Positions 34,550 through 42,944 of a DNA stretch of 64,000 nucleotides are shown piece after piece. Made by a program: the position numbers and the translations under genes. The stretch spans positions 221,511 through 285,510 of the forward strand of contig CAVWQP010000003.1 of assembly GCA_963757125.1 (NCBI GenBank), written 5' to 3'. The stretch comes from CAVVSD01 sp963757125. GTDB taxonomy: Bacteria > Actinomycetota > Thermoleophilia > Solirubrobacterales > Solirubrobacteraceae. The notes beneath the pieces were generated by a model, which was not told the origin of the DNA, ran no database searches, and saw nothing but the letters and a program-made list of their open reading frames with translations. The stretch's first letter is position 1, and every line of letters begins with the position of its first letter.

Positions 34550-35158
34550 ATGGCTGCCGCGGACCGTCGGCGGCAGATCCTGGACGCGGCGGTGCGGGTG
34601 TTCGCGCGCCAGGGCTTCCACACCTGTCGCGTCGCCGACATCGCCGACGAGGCCGGCGTCGCATACGGCCTCGTCTACCACTACTTCCGCTCGAAGGAGG
34701 AGGTCCTGGACACGCTCTTCACCGAGCGCTGGGACATCCTGCTGCAGGTCATCCGCGACACCGACGCCGAGGACTGGCCGCCACGCGACAAGCTGCGTGC
34801 GATCGCTGCCTTCATCCTCGACTCCTACCGTCATGACCCTGACCTGATGAAGGTCATCGTGGTCGAGGTCACCCGCGCGGCCAACTCCTTCGGATTGACC
34901 CATGGGGAGAGGATCCGCGAGGCCTACGCGCTCATGGGCGACGTCGTGGCGAAGGCCCAGGAGGACGGCGCGTTCCGCGCCGACGTCACGCCCCGCTTCG
35001 CCGCGCAGGCCTTCTACGGGATCATCGAACAGGTCCTCACCGGTTGGATCTTCGAGCCGGCGCCGATCCCCGTGGAGGAGATCGAGGAGGCGAAGGATCT
35101 CGTCGTCGCGGCGATCGTGGACGGGCTCGCGGCCCCCGCATCCACCCGGGCAGTCTGA
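34550..35158 (+). CDS. TetR/AcrR family regulator (FadR-like)
   Basis: 202 aa. N-terminal helix-turn-helix: ADRRRQILDAAVRVFARQGF, then RVADIADEAGVAYGLVYHYF, RSKEEVLDTLF. The C-terminal ligand domain (MKVIVVEVTRAANSFG, FAAQAFYGIIEQVLTGWIF) resembles actinobacterial fatty-acid-type TetR repressors. ATG at 34550, with a GTG one codon upstream. First gene of a rightward run of small membrane-protein genes. The palindrome at 34520-34533 is its probable site. Confidence 0.9.
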   Translation: MAAADRRRQILDAAVRVFARQGFHTCRVADIADEAGVAYGLVYHYFRSKEEVLDTLFTERWDILLQVIRDTDAEDWPPRDKLRAIAAFILDSYRHDPDLMKVIVVEVTRAANSFGLTHGERIREAYALMGDVVAKAQEDGAFRADVTPRFAAQAFYGIIEQVLTGWIFEPAPIPVEEIEEAKDLVVAAIVDGLAAPASTRAV

Positions 35159-35175
35159 TTGGATATCGGGCGCTC

Positions 35176-35310
35176 ATGGACAACGATGTCGTCAAGCGCC
35201 TCGTGTGGGCCGGTCTCCTCGCAGGGATCGGCGCCCTCGCCTCCGTTCTGACCACGCGCGTCGCCGCGCTGGTTTGGCGTCGCCTCTACGGGGAAGACCC
35301 GCCCGAGTGA
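35176..35310 (+). CDS. 44-aa single-span membrane protein
   Basis: MDNDVVKRLVWAGLLAGIGA followed by LASVLTTRVAALVWRRLYGE: one amphipathic or transmembrane helix. Likely a DUF4235-type small actinobacterial membrane protein but too short to be sure. Its stop overlaps the next GTG start (GTGA). High third-position GC supports coding. Confidence 0.7.
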   Translation: MDNDVVKRLVWAGLLAGIGALASVLTTRVAALVWRRLYGEDPPE

Positions 35311-35540
35311 GCGACGACGCCCGCAGCGGTTCCGGCCCGGTCTCACCGCAGCCAGCGGTGGCCGCCGCGATCCCCGTTCCGGAGCCCACCCCCGTCATCG
35401 CCTCCTCCGACGCCACCGCCAAGAACCCACCCGGTACGGCAGCGGTGATCGGCCCGGCCGACCGGCCGGAGATCGCGGTCGGCGCTGCGTTCGCGGGCGG
35501 CTTCGTGGTGGCGTTCATCCTCAAGAAGATCACGAACTGA
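35307..35540 (+). CDS. 77-aa Pro/Ala-rich protein with C-terminal anchor
   Basis: An N-terminal disordered stretch rich in Pro, Ala and Ser (VSPQPAVAAAIPVPEPTP), then VGAAFAGGFVVAFILKKI as one C-terminal transmembrane helix. No known domain. GTG start in a GTGA overlap, and its TGA overlaps the ATG of the holin-like gene (TGATG). Gene order with DUF3618 and holin-like neighbours is typical of actinobacteria. Confidence 0.72.
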   Translation: MSDDARSGSGPVSPQPAVAAAIPVPEPTPVIASSDATAKNPPGTAAVIGPADRPEIAVGAAFAGGFVVAFILKKITN

Positions 35541-35962
35541 TGGCCACCCAGATCCCACCCCCTCCGCCGACGCCGCCCCGCGAGGGCGTCGGCCCCGCGG
35601 TGCAGGAGATCAGCTTCCGCGCGCAGCAGCTCGTCCGCGAGGAGATCGAGCTCGCCAAGGCCGAGGTCACCGTCAAGGCGATGAAGCTCGCCAAGGGCGC
35701 CGCGGTCGGCGCCGCCGGCGGCATCTTCGCCGTGGTCGCGCTCCTGTTCTTCCTCCACGGCCTCGCCTTCGGGTTCTCCGACTGGCTCGGCGTGGCGGTG
35801 TGGGTCGGCTACTGGATCACCGCGGCGCTGCTCTTCCTGCTCGCGGCGGTGGCGGCGTTCATCGCATCCCGCCTGTTCAAGGCAGGCTCGCCTCCGAAGC
35901 CGCAGATGGCGATGGACGAGGCGCAGCGGATCAAGCAGACGGTGGACGAGGCCCGCAGCTGA
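35540..35962 (+). CDS. Phage-holin-superfamily 3_6 (DUF1469) membrane protein
   Basis: 140 aa. After a Pro-rich start, the family helix ISFRAQQLVREEIELAKAE is followed by two transmembrane hairpin helices (GGIFAVVALLFFLHGLAF and VGYWITAALLFLLAAVAAF). The family is chromosomal and widespread in actinobacteria; nothing else phage-like is nearby, so it is not evidence for a prophage. Coupled to both neighbours by 1-base overlaps. Confidence 0.85.
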   Translation: MATQIPPPPPTPPREGVGPAVQEISFRAQQLVREEIELAKAEVTVKAMKLAKGAAVGAAGGIFAVVALLFFLHGLAFGFSDWLGVAVWVGYWITAALLFLLAAVAAFIASRLFKAGSPPKPQMAMDEAQRIKQTVDEARS

Positions 35963-36189
35963 TGTCCGCGGCCAGGACACCCGAGGAGATCCGCGCCTCC
36001 GTCGAGGCAAATCGCCGTGAGCTCGGCCTCGCGATCGAGCGCCTCCAGGGCGAGGTCGCCGAGCTGACGAACTGGCGCAAGCAGCTCGCCGAGCACCAGA
36101 AGCAGGTGCTCATCGGCGCGGCGGTCGCCGGCTTCCTCATCGGGGGCGGCATCGCCGGTGTCACCGGCATCTTCCGCCGCCGACGCTGA
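35962..36189 (+). CDS. DUF3618 domain protein
   Basis: 75 aa. RTPEEIRASVEANRRELGLA is the DUF3618 signature, followed by a coiled-coil-prone LQGEVAELTNWRKQLAE and a C-terminal helix LIGAAVAGFLIGGGIAGVTG ending in Arg residues. Commonly next to DUF1469 genes and thought to be cell-envelope associated; mechanism unknown. Confidence 0.87.
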   Translation: MSAARTPEEIRASVEANRRELGLAIERLQGEVAELTNWRKQLAEHQKQVLIGAAVAGFLIGGGIAGVTGIFRRRR

Positions 36190-36209
36190 CTCCACCAGCC
36201 CCCAGAGCG

Positions 36210-37370
36210 GTGCGCGACAACCGCTACGACTACGGCTTCGTCATCCGCACGGTGCTCGTCGTCGTGGGCGTCGTGCTGCTGCTGTACCTGATCTACCTCG
36301 TCCGCAAGCCGCTGCTGTGGGTGTTCGTGGCGCTGTTCCTCGCCGTCGCGCTGTCCCAGCCGGTCAACTTCCTGCAGCGCTGGATGCGGCGCGGGATGGC
36401 GATCGCGGCGGTCTACCTGGCGCTGATCCTCGTGCCGGTGGCGATGGGCGTCCTGATCGTCCCGCCGATCGTCACGCAGATGACGAACCTGGTGAACGAC
36501 CTGCCGAGCTACGCGCAGGACCTCCAGGACTTCGCGAACAAGAACCCGACGCTGCGCAAGCTCGAGCGCGACTACCAGATCACCCAGCAGCTCGAGGACC
36601 AGGCGCGCGCGCTGCCGAGCAAGGCAGGCGACGCGGCCGGGCTGCTCCAGGACGCCGGCCTCACGATCGTCAACTCGGTCTTCGCGGTGGTGACGATCCT
36701 GGTCCTCACCGCGTTCATGCTCGGAAGCGGGCACATCTGGGTGGACAAGATCATCTCGCTGCAGCCCGAGGACCGTGCGAAACGCATGCGCAGGGTGGCC
36801 GAGCACTCGTCGGCGGCGGTGGGCGGCTACGTCGGTGGTGTCTTCCTGCAGGCGACGACCGCCGGGATCCTCGCCTACGTGGTGCTGAGCATCCTGGACG
36901 TGCCGTTCAAGGCGCCGCTCGCACTCATCATCTTCCTGCTCGACCTCGTCCCGCTCGTCGGCGCGACGATCGGCGCGGTCATCGTCGGGATCATCACGCT
37001 GTTCAAGGACTTCCCGACGGCCACGATCATCTGGGCGGTCTGGGCGATCGTCTACCAGCAGATCGAGAACAACGTCATCCAGCCGCGCATCCAGCAGCGG
37101 GCGGTGAACGTCCACCCGCTCGGGGTGCTCGTCTCCGTCCTCTTCGGCGCCGCGCTGCTCGGGATCCTCGGCGCCCTCGTCGCGATCCCGGTCGCCGCGA
37201 CGCTGCAGATCGTCGTGCGCGAGTGGTGGGGCTGGCGGGCCGACCAGCAGCTCACGGCGGAGCCGGGCGAGGCGACCCGGCTGGCCGACCACGAACAGGT
37301 CTCGACGGGCGACGACCCCGAGGCCGAGCCCCCGCCGCCGCTGCCGCCGGGCCCGACCCCGCCCGCCTAG
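36210..37370 (+). CDS. AI-2E family transporter (YdiK/PerM-like permease)
   Basis: 386 aa with about eight hydrophobic helices. Family markers: LVRKPLLWVFVALFLAVALS, AVGGYVGGVFLQATTAGILA, LLDLVPLVGATIGAVIVGII, QQIENNVIQPRIQQRAVNVHP. C-terminal tail is Pro-rich and acidic. GTG start 20 bases after the DUF3618 stop. The family name is historical; the substrate here is unknown. The next gene begins directly at its stop. Confidence 0.9.
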   Translation: MRDNRYDYGFVIRTVLVVVGVVLLLYLIYLVRKPLLWVFVALFLAVALSQPVNFLQRWMRRGMAIAAVYLALILVPVAMGVLIVPPIVTQMTNLVNDLPSYAQDLQDFANKNPTLRKLERDYQITQQLEDQARALPSKAGDAAGLLQDAGLTIVNSVFAVVTILVLTAFMLGSGHIWVDKIISLQPEDRAKRMRRVAEHSSAAVGGYVGGVFLQATTAGILAYVVLSILDVPFKAPLALIIFLLDLVPLVGATIGAVIVGIITLFKDFPTATIIWAVWAIVYQQIENNVIQPRIQQRAVNVHPLGVLVSVLFGAALLGILGALVAIPVAATLQIVVREWWGWRADQQLTAEPGEATRLADHEQVSTGDDPEAEPPPPLPPGPTPPA

Positions 37371-38054
37371 ATGCCGACCCTCGCCGACGAGCTCATGCTG
37401 CTGGCCATCACCGAGAAGGGCAGCGTCTCGACGAGCACGTGGCTGCGCCTCGACAACGGCGTCGCCGGCGCGCATCTCATGGACCTGGCGCTGGCCGAGC
37501 GCGTGCGTCTCGAGAACGAGGTGCTCGTGGTCGCCGACGCCCGGCCGACCGGCGACGGCCCGCTCGACGCGACGCTCTCCGAGATCGCCGGCGACGAGCC
37601 CCGCTCGCCGAAGGACTGGATCGGGCGGCTCGCGAAGGCCGAGCCCCACAAGGCCGTCGTCGCGAGCCTGCGCGACCAGGGCGTGCTGCGCGAGGAGCGC
37701 AGCAAGGTCCTCGGGATCTTCAACCGCTCACGCGACGTCGAGGCCGATCCGGAGCCCGAGCGCGAGGTCCGGGCGCGCCTGCGCGCCGCGCTCGTGGAGG
37801 GCGGCGCGCTCGATGCGCGGACGGCGGCGCTGGCGTCGCTCGTGTCCGCGACCGAGCTGGTCGGCGAGGTCTTCCCCGACAAGGAGGACCGCAAGGCGGC
37901 GAAGCGCCGGCTCGAGGAGCTGAAGGAGGGCGACGAGCTGCGCGAGGCGCTCGGCGCCGTCAATCAGGCTGCGGTCGAGGCGATGCTCCTCGCGGTGACG
38001 CTCATGGTCTCGGTCACCGCGACGACCAGCGCCGCGGCGATCGTCAACAACTGA
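37371..38054 (+). CDS. GPP34 (GOLPH3/Vps74-like) family protein
   Basis: 227 aa. TLADELMLLAITEKGSVS, AGAHLMDLALAERVRLEN, PKDWIGRLAK and KVLGIFNRSRDVEADPEPER are characteristic of GPP34 proteins. The eukaryotic members bind phosphatidylinositol 4-phosphate at the Golgi; the role of the many actinobacterial copies is unclear. ATG immediately follows the AI-2E stop. Ends at the left end of palindromic element B. Confidence 0.88.
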   Translation: MPTLADELMLLAITEKGSVSTSTWLRLDNGVAGAHLMDLALAERVRLENEVLVVADARPTGDGPLDATLSEIAGDEPRSPKDWIGRLAKAEPHKAVVASLRDQGVLREERSKVLGIFNRSRDVEADPEPEREVRARLRAALVEGGALDARTAALASLVSATELVGEVFPDKEDRKAAKRRLEELKEGDELREALGAVNQAAVEAMLLAVTLMVSVTATTSAAAIVNN

Positions 38055-38142
38055 GTGGCCTGAGGTCGGAAGTTCGCCGGCATCCGCCGGCGCCGTTATC
38101 GCGTCTGCCGGCTGCAACCGACCTTCCGACTCAGACCACTAG
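38052..38142. repeat. Palindrome-ended intergenic element B
   Basis: Convergent gap bounded by an imperfect inverted repeat: CTGAGTGGCCTGAGGTCGGA at the left pairs with TTCCGACTCAGACCACTAG at the right (one bulge and one or two mismatches). Interior: GCCGGCATCCGCCGGCGCCG. Its ends supply the TGA of the GPP34 gene and the TAG of the MerR gene, just as element A supplies the pcaG stop. May also serve as a bidirectional terminator. Confidence 0.5.
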
Positions 38143-38588
38143 GCCTCGAGCTCGGCCCGGCGGCGGCGCGCCAGCGCCTCGCGCTCGCGCAGCTCGGACT
38201 CCAGCTCCCCGAGCGCCGCCTGGCGCCGTTCGACGAGCTCGAGCTGCGTCGCGATGTGCCCGAGCGCCGCGTCCACGATCCGCAGCCGGGCCGCCGGGTC
38301 CTCGGTGCCGTGCCACTCGCGGCGCAGCGCCTCGCGGGCGTCCTCCGCCTCGACGACGCGCTGCAGGTCCTCGAGGGAGAGCCCGAGGAGGTCGCGCAGC
38401 CGGAGGATGTGCTCCAGCCGCTCGACGTCGTCCTCGGTGTAGGAGCGATGGCGCCCGTGGTCGCGCTCCTCCCCGCCGCCGAGGAGCCCGATCTCCTCGT
38501 AGTAGCGGATCGTGCGCGCGGTCGTCCCCACGCGCTCGGCGAGCTCGCCGATGCGCAGGGGCCGCGATGGGGACTCCGCCGGCGTCAT
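38139..38588 (-). CDS. MerR family transcriptional regulator
   Basis: 149 aa. DNA-binding winged helix LRIGELAERVGTTARTIRYY, then EEIGLLGGG and RSYTEDDVERLEHILRLRDL, followed by a long coiled coil (LERRQAALGELESELRERE region). No cysteine-based metal site is evident, so it is probably a drug- or stress-type MerR. Its ATG overlaps the stop of the MFS gene, so it likely controls its own efflux operon. Confidence 0.9.
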   Translation of the reverse strand: MTPAESPSRPLRIGELAERVGTTARTIRYYEEIGLLGGGEERDHGRHRSYTEDDVERLEHILRLRDLLGLSLEDLQRVVEAEDAREALRREWHGTEDPAARLRIVDAALGHIATQLELVERRQAALGELESELREREALARRRRAELEA

Positions 38589-40060
38589 GCGTGCTCGGGG
38601 GCTCTGTGGGGCGGGCGCATGAGGGACACGATGGCACCCAGCACCGACACACCCGCGAGCACCCACAGCGCGGTGTGCATGTTGTGGATGAACGGATCGA
38701 GCGCGGAGGCGGCCAGCCCGGACGTCACGCCGGAGAAGATGGCGAACAGCACGTCCTTCGGGATCGCCGCGGTGATGATCGCCATGACGAACGCGATCGA
38801 GACGACCGCGCCGGTGTTCTGCAGCAGCGTCCGGGCGCCGGCGGCGATGCCGCGGCGGTTGGCGGGCACCTCGCCCATCATCGCCGCGGTGTTCGGGCTG
38901 TTGAAGAGGCCAGAGCCGACGCCGACGATGAAGAGCAGCGCGCCGCCGACCCAGTACGCGGTGCCGACGTCGAGGATCGTCATGCCGGCCAGGCCGACCG
39001 CGGTGACGAGCATCCCGGACGCCGCGAGCGCCCGCGAGCCGCGCCGGTCGGCGGCGATGCCCGCCAGCGGCGAGGAGATGAGCATCCCGAGCGCGAGCGG
39101 CGCCAGCTTGATGCCCGCCTCGATCGGGTCGTCGCCCTGTGCCCCCTGGTAGTAGAAGACGAAGACGAACATGAGGGCGAAACGCGACAGGCCGTTGAGG
39201 AACGCGGCCGCGGTCGCGGTGGCGAACAGCCGGTTGCGGAAGATGGTCAGATCGAGCATCGGCGCGCGGCCCCGGCTCTCGATGAGCACGAAGAGCGGCA
39301 GCAGCACGATGCCCACGACGAGCCCGCCGATGACGAGCGGGTCGCTCCAGCCCTCCAGGCCGCCGCGGGAGATCCCGAAGACGAGACCCGTGAGCCCGAT
39401 GACGAACGTCACCGTGCCGAGGATGTCGAAGCCGCGGACGCTGTCGGGCTTGGCCAGCTCGTGGAGGATGCCGCCGGCCCAGAGGCAGCCGAGCGCGGCG
39501 AACGGGACGTTGAACCAGAAGACCCAGTGCCAGGACAGCAGGATGAGCGCGCCGCCGAGCACCGGCCCGATGACGAGGCCCACCGCGGCGACCATCGTGT
39601 TCGTGCCCATGGCGAGCCCGAGCTGCTCGCGCGGGAAGGCGTCGGTGACGAGCGCGGAGGAGTTCGCGAAGAGGAAGGCGGCGCCGACGCCCTGGATCAC
39701 GCGCCACACGATGAGCTCCGTGCCCGTGGCGGCGAAGCCTGCACCGAGCGAGGCGAGGCCGAAGAGGGCGAAACCGCCGACGTAGGCCTTCTTGCGGCCG
39801 AAGAGGTCCGACAGTCGTCCCGCGCTCAGCACGAGCACGGTGGAGGCGATCATGTAGGCGAGGATCACCCAGACGAGCGTGAGCAGGCTGGTGCCCAGTG
39901 CTCGCTCCAGATCGGGCAGGGCGATGATGAGCGTTCCCGAGTTGATCGTCGCGAGGAGCATGCCCAGCGACGTGCACGACAGCGCCCACCATTTGTAGTT
40001 CGGATGGTCGGCGGAGACGCCGACCCGGCGTGTTCTGGGAAAGGTGGTCGTGGCAGTCAC
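38585..40060 (-). CDS. MFS transporter, DHA2 (14-helix) drug:H+ antiporter type
   Basis: 491 aa. Motif A-like AGRLSDLFGRKKAYVGGFAL, motif B-like RVIQGVGAAFLFANSSALV, motif C-like GLVIGPVLGGALILLSWHW, and about 14 hydrophobic spans. GTG start. The 22 bases between the SRAP stop and this start contain TAACGTAAGCGTCAG and, on the minus strand, TAGAAT. A MerR-type promoter could lie here. Drug specificity unknown. Confidence 0.9.
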   Translation of the reverse strand: MTATTTFPRTRRVGVSADHPNYKWWALSCTSLGMLLATINSGTLIIALPDLERALGTSLLTLVWVILAYMIASTVLVLSAGRLSDLFGRKKAYVGGFALFGLASLGAGFAATGTELIVWRVIQGVGAAFLFANSSALVTDAFPREQLGLAMGTNTMVAAVGLVIGPVLGGALILLSWHWVFWFNVPFAALGCLWAGGILHELAKPDSVRGFDILGTVTFVIGLTGLVFGISRGGLEGWSDPLVIGGLVVGIVLLPLFVLIESRGRAPMLDLTIFRNRLFATATAAAFLNGLSRFALMFVFVFYYQGAQGDDPIEAGIKLAPLALGMLISSPLAGIAADRRGSRALAASGMLVTAVGLAGMTILDVGTAYWVGGALLFIVGVGSGLFNSPNTAAMMGEVPANRRGIAAGARTLLQNTGAVVSIAFVMAIITAAIPKDVLFAIFSGVTSGLAASALDPFIHNMHTALWVLAGVSVLGAIVSLMRPPHRAPEHA

Positions 40061-40082
40061 GCACTTGATTCTAACGTAAGCG

Positions 40083-40826
40083 TCAGATTGCGAGCGTGAG
40101 CTGCGTCTCCTCCGGCGGATCCTCGTCGGCGTCCAGGCAGTCCGGCGCGTCGTAGGTGGCCGCGTTGACGCGCGTGGACGCGCGCTGCACGTGGGTGAGC
40201 TCGTCCGGGAGCGGCCCGAGCAGCGGCATGACGGCGGCGGCGTCGAGCGCCGGGTCCAGCCACGCGGCGCGCTCCTCCGGCCCCGCGAGGACGACCGGCA
40301 TGCGGTCGTGGATCCCGCCGCCGACGCGGTTGGCCGGGCCGGTGATGATCGTGCAGCTGCCGATCCGCTCGCCGTCCGGCGACTTCCACGTGCTGCGCAG
40401 GCCGGCGAACGCGAAGGGCCGGTGGTCGGGCAGCGAGAAGTGCATCGGCTTGCGCGGCTGCTTGGGGTCCTCGGCCTTGAGCCACTCGTACCAGCCGTCG
40501 GCGGGCACGAGGCAGCGGCTGCGCGCGTCCTCGACGAGCCCGCGGAACGACGGGCGCTCGGTGAGCGACTCCATCCGCGCGTTGATGCGCAGCGGCTCCT
40601 TCTTCGGATCCTTGGACCAGTAGGGGATCAGGCCCCAGCGAAGGACCTTCGCGCGCGGGGTGGGCGGGTCCTCTTCCCCCGAGGCGATCGCGAGCACGGG
40701 CTGCGTCGGGGCGACGTTGTAGCGCTCCACGATGGGCTCGGAGGACTCCGGCACGTTCACGGCATCGAGGTCGAGTCCGGCGAGGAGCTGGGAGAGCGTC
40801 GGGGTGATCGTGTACCTGCCGCACAT
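40083..40826 (-). CDS. SRAP (HMCES/YedK) domain protein
   Basis: 247 aa. MCGRYTITP gives the catalytic Cys2 after Met removal, which crosslinks to abasic sites in single-stranded DNA. Also ERYNVAPTQPVLAI, LRWGLIPYWSKDP, NARMESLTERPSFRGL, RCLVPADGWYEWLKAE and STRVNAATYDAPDC. The start is fixed because Cys2 must follow the initiator Met. Role: protection of abasic sites in ssDNA, sometimes SOS-associated; no LexA box seen. 22 bases upstream of the MFS gene. Confidence 0.94.
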   Translation of the reverse strand: MCGRYTITPTLSQLLAGLDLDAVNVPESSEPIVERYNVAPTQPVLAIASGEEDPPTPRAKVLRWGLIPYWSKDPKKEPLRINARMESLTERPSFRGLVEDARSRCLVPADGWYEWLKAEDPKQPRKPMHFSLPDHRPFAFAGLRSTWKSPDGERIGSCTIITGPANRVGGGIHDRMPVVLAGPEERAAWLDPALDAAAVMPLLGPLPDELTHVQRASTRVNAATYDAPDCLDADEDPPEETQLTLAI

Positions 40827-40976
40827 GCGATCGAGTCTAGGTACGGTGCCCGGCTGGTGAGCGCTCGCAGCGGTGGCCCTCTGGAGCAGCTCGCACTGAT
40901 GCTGCATGCGACAGCGATGCTTCGACACGGCGCTCGTCACCCGCTAGCGCCTCACCAGAATGGTGCGGGTAACCAT
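40827..40976. other. 150-bp gap between SRAP and DUF488 genes
   Basis: No gene with coding character is seen; both neighbours are leftward, so this holds the SRAP promoter and the end of the DegV-DUF488 transcript. Nothing palindromic stands out. Confidence 0.5.
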
Positions 40977-41414
40977 CTAGAGGTCCACGACGACGAGCTT
41001 CGGCTCGCGCGCCTGCAGCGCCTCGCACAGCACCCGGCGGTGGCACTCCGCCGGATCCTCCTCGAGGCACAGCAGCGCGGTGCGGGGGCCGTCGCGCAGC
41101 TCGTCCAGCAACCGGTCCAGCTCGTGCGGCGCGTGCTCCTCCATGTGGGCCCGGAACGCGATGCGACCCTCCGCGACCCGGCGGTTCTTGAACAGCCACC
41201 GGATGTCCGGCGGCGTGCCCAGCCCTCGGCGCGACTCGTACGCGATGCGGTGGTCGCCGAGCATCTCGCCCAGCCGCGTCTTGGACATCCCGGCGCGCCG
41301 CGACTGCGGGCGGTAGCGGACGTCGAGCACGCGCTCGACGCGCGCCTCCTCGAGCTCGGCCGCGAGCGCGGGCGGCAGGAGGTGCTCGTAGCCGATGGTC
41401 CAGATCGTCGTCAT
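40977..41414 (-). CDS. DUF488 domain protein
   Basis: 145 aa. Begins TTIWTIGYEH, with VLDVRYRPQSRRAGMSKTRL, YESRRGLGTPPDIRWLF and LLCLEEDPAECHRRVLCEAL; the last Cys-x2-His motif is invariant in DUF488. Biochemical role unknown. ATG overlaps the DegV stop (ATGA), so it is co-translated with it. Confidence 0.9.
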   Translation of the reverse strand: MTTIWTIGYEHLLPPALAAELEEARVERVLDVRYRPQSRRAGMSKTRLGEMLGDHRIAYESRRGLGTPPDIRWLFKNRRVAEGRIAFRAHMEEHAPHELDRLLDELRDGPRTALLCLEEDPAECHRRVLCEALQAREPKLVVVDL

Positions 41415-42266
41415 GCGCGGACGAGGTCGCGTGCGACGCCGCCGACGCCCAGCAGGCCGGGTCCGACGTGCGCGCCGATGACCGGCCCGACCTCGCTGAC
41501 GAACAGCGGCTCGGTCCCGAACAGCGCGCGGCCGCGGTCCGCGAGCCGCTCCGCCTGCTCCTCGGCGCGGATGTGCTGGATCGCCCAGCCGTCGCGGCCG
41601 GCCTCCTGCAGCGCCTCCATGTACTCGGTCATCCGCTCGAAGGCGCGGCCCGCCGTGCGGACGCGCTCGATCGGCGTGATCTCGCGCTCGAGCGCCAGGA
41701 TCGGCTTGATCTTCAGCGCGCCGCCGATCCAGCTCTGCGCGCGCGCCGACCCGGCCGCCGCGCCGCAGGTACTCCAGCGTGTCGACGCAGAACCACATCC
41801 GCAGGCCCTCGCGGGCGCGGCGGGCCGCCTCGGCGACCTCCTCCCGGGAAGCACCGTCCGAGGCGGCACGCGCCGCCGCGAGCACCGCGAGGCCGAGGCC
41901 TCCGCAGCCCGTTTCGGAGTCGAGGACCTCGATCCTCTCCGGCGCCGCCGTCGCGGCCCGCGCCTGCTGGGCGGAGGCCATGGTCCCGGACAGCCCGGCC
42001 GAGAGGTGGATCGACACGATGTCGCGGCCCTCGGCGAGCAGCGGCTCGTAGACGGCCAGCACGTCGCCGACGGACGGCTGGGACGTGGCGGGCACCGTCG
42101 CGGCGGTGCGCAGCTCGTCGTAGAAGGCGCCGAGGTCGGTGATCTCGGACTCGCGCCGCAGGCCGCCGTCCCAGCCCACGTACAGCGACACCTCGCGGAC
42201 GCCGAGGTCCGCGAGGAGCGCAGGAGGCAGGTAGTGGGTCGTGTCGGTGACGACCGCGACGGCCAT
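41411..42266 (-). pseudogene. DegV family (fatty-acid-binding) protein, frameshifted
   Basis: About 285 aa if repaired. N-terminal part AVAVVTDTTHYLPPALLADL, TSQPSVGDVLAVYEPLLAEG, SIHLSAGLSGTMASAQQA, LDSETGCGGLGLAVLAAAR is in one frame. Near 41745-41760 (GGTCGGCGCGCGCGCAG) it changes to the frame with SWIGGALKIKPILALERE and ending VGPGLLGVGGVARDLVRA. DegV proteins bind fatty acids and feed fatty-acid kinase FakA; no fakA is visible here. One-base indel in a CG repeat, a typical consensus-error site. Confidence 0.83.
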
Positions 42267-42288
42267 CGCCGGGACCCCAGCCAGACGG

Positions 42289-42687
42289 CTAGCTCAGGCG
42301 GTTCTCGATGCCCAGCGGCGCGGGCGCGGGGTCGGCGCCGGCCGGCGCCTCCGCGGGGACCCGCTCCGGCGCCTGGACGCCGAGCACCTCGGCCAGCTCG
42401 CCAGAGGCGTACAGCTCGGCCACGATGTCAGCGCCGCCGACCAGCTCGCCCTTCACGAAGAGCTGCGGGATCGTCGGCCAGTTCGAGAGCGCGGAGAGCT
42501 CCTGGCGGATGCGCGGGTCGGGCAGGATGTCGACCGCCGCGAACTGCGTGTCGTAGGACTGCAGCGCGGCCGACGTGCGCGCGGAGAACCCGCACATCGG
42601 CTGCTCGGGCGTCCCCTTCATGAAGAGGATGACCTCGTTCTCGTCGATCGCCTGCTTGATCGCGTCGCGGAGCGGGTTCTCGCTCAT
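42289..42687 (-). CDS. grxD: Monothiol glutaredoxin (Grx4 type)
   Basis: 132 aa. EVILFMKGTPEQPMCGFSAR has the CGFS active site (Cys32), followed by NWPTIPQLFVKGELVGGADI with the glutathione-binding TIPQLF and GGAD motifs. Such proteins bind and transfer [2Fe-2S] clusters, usually with a BolA partner. The C-terminal 30 residues are a Pro/Ala extension. ATG overlaps the bolA stop. Confidence 0.95.
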   Translation of the reverse strand: MSENPLRDAIKQAIDENEVILFMKGTPEQPMCGFSARTSAALQSYDTQFAAVDILPDPRIRQELSALSNWPTIPQLFVKGELVGGADIVAELYASGELAEVLGVQAPERVPAEAPAGADPAPAPLGIENRLS

Positions 42688-42905
42688 GTGACCTCCGTCT
42701 TGAGGGACAGCGCGTGGATCGCGCTGCCCAGCTCGCCGGTGAAGATGTCGTAGACCATGCGGTGCTGCTGCACCAGTGACTTGCCGGCGAACGCCGGTGC
42801 CGTCACGCGTGCGGAGAAGTGCACGTCATCCGGGCTTTCGACCGAGGCCGTGGCGCCCGGGATGGCGGTCTCGATCCGCTGCTTCAGCTCGTCTGCCGTA
42901 GGCAT
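42684..42905 (-). CDS. BolA family protein
   Basis: 73 aa. DELKQRIETAIPGATASVES, DVHFSARVTAPAFAGKSLVQ and QHRMVYDIFTGELGSAIHAL are the BolA/YrbA fold with the invariant FxGxxxxxxHR-like helix and His residue. BolA proteins form [2Fe-2S] heterocomplexes with CGFS glutaredoxins; here the two genes overlap by 4 bases. Divergent from the A-type carrier gene. Confidence 0.94.
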   Translation of the reverse strand: MPTADELKQRIETAIPGATASVESPDDVHFSARVTAPAFAGKSLVQQHRMVYDIFTGELGSAIHALSLKTEVT

Positions 42906-42934
42906 TCGAAAGGGAGGGTAGCGACCGCTATATT
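42905..42934 (+). promoter_or_regulatory. Candidate promoter for the A-type Fe-S carrier gene
   Basis: TTCGAA at 42905-42910 and TATATT at 42929-42934 with an 18-base spacer; the -10 is good, the -35 matches only half of TTGACA. The ATG is 10 bases beyond the -10, so the mRNA would have a very short or no leader. Confidence 0.45.
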
Positions 42935-42944
42935 TGGTGAAGTC

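Noticed and set aside
35540..35962. Prophage remnant suggested by a holin-like gene
   Set aside because: The DUF1469 'holin' family is chromosomal in actinobacteria; there is no integrase, terminase, portal or lysin gene nearby.
36158..40099. 1,313-codon rightward frame overlapping AI-2E, GPP34, MerR and MFS genes
   Set aside because: No domain continuity; every segment is explained by well-supported genes in other frames.
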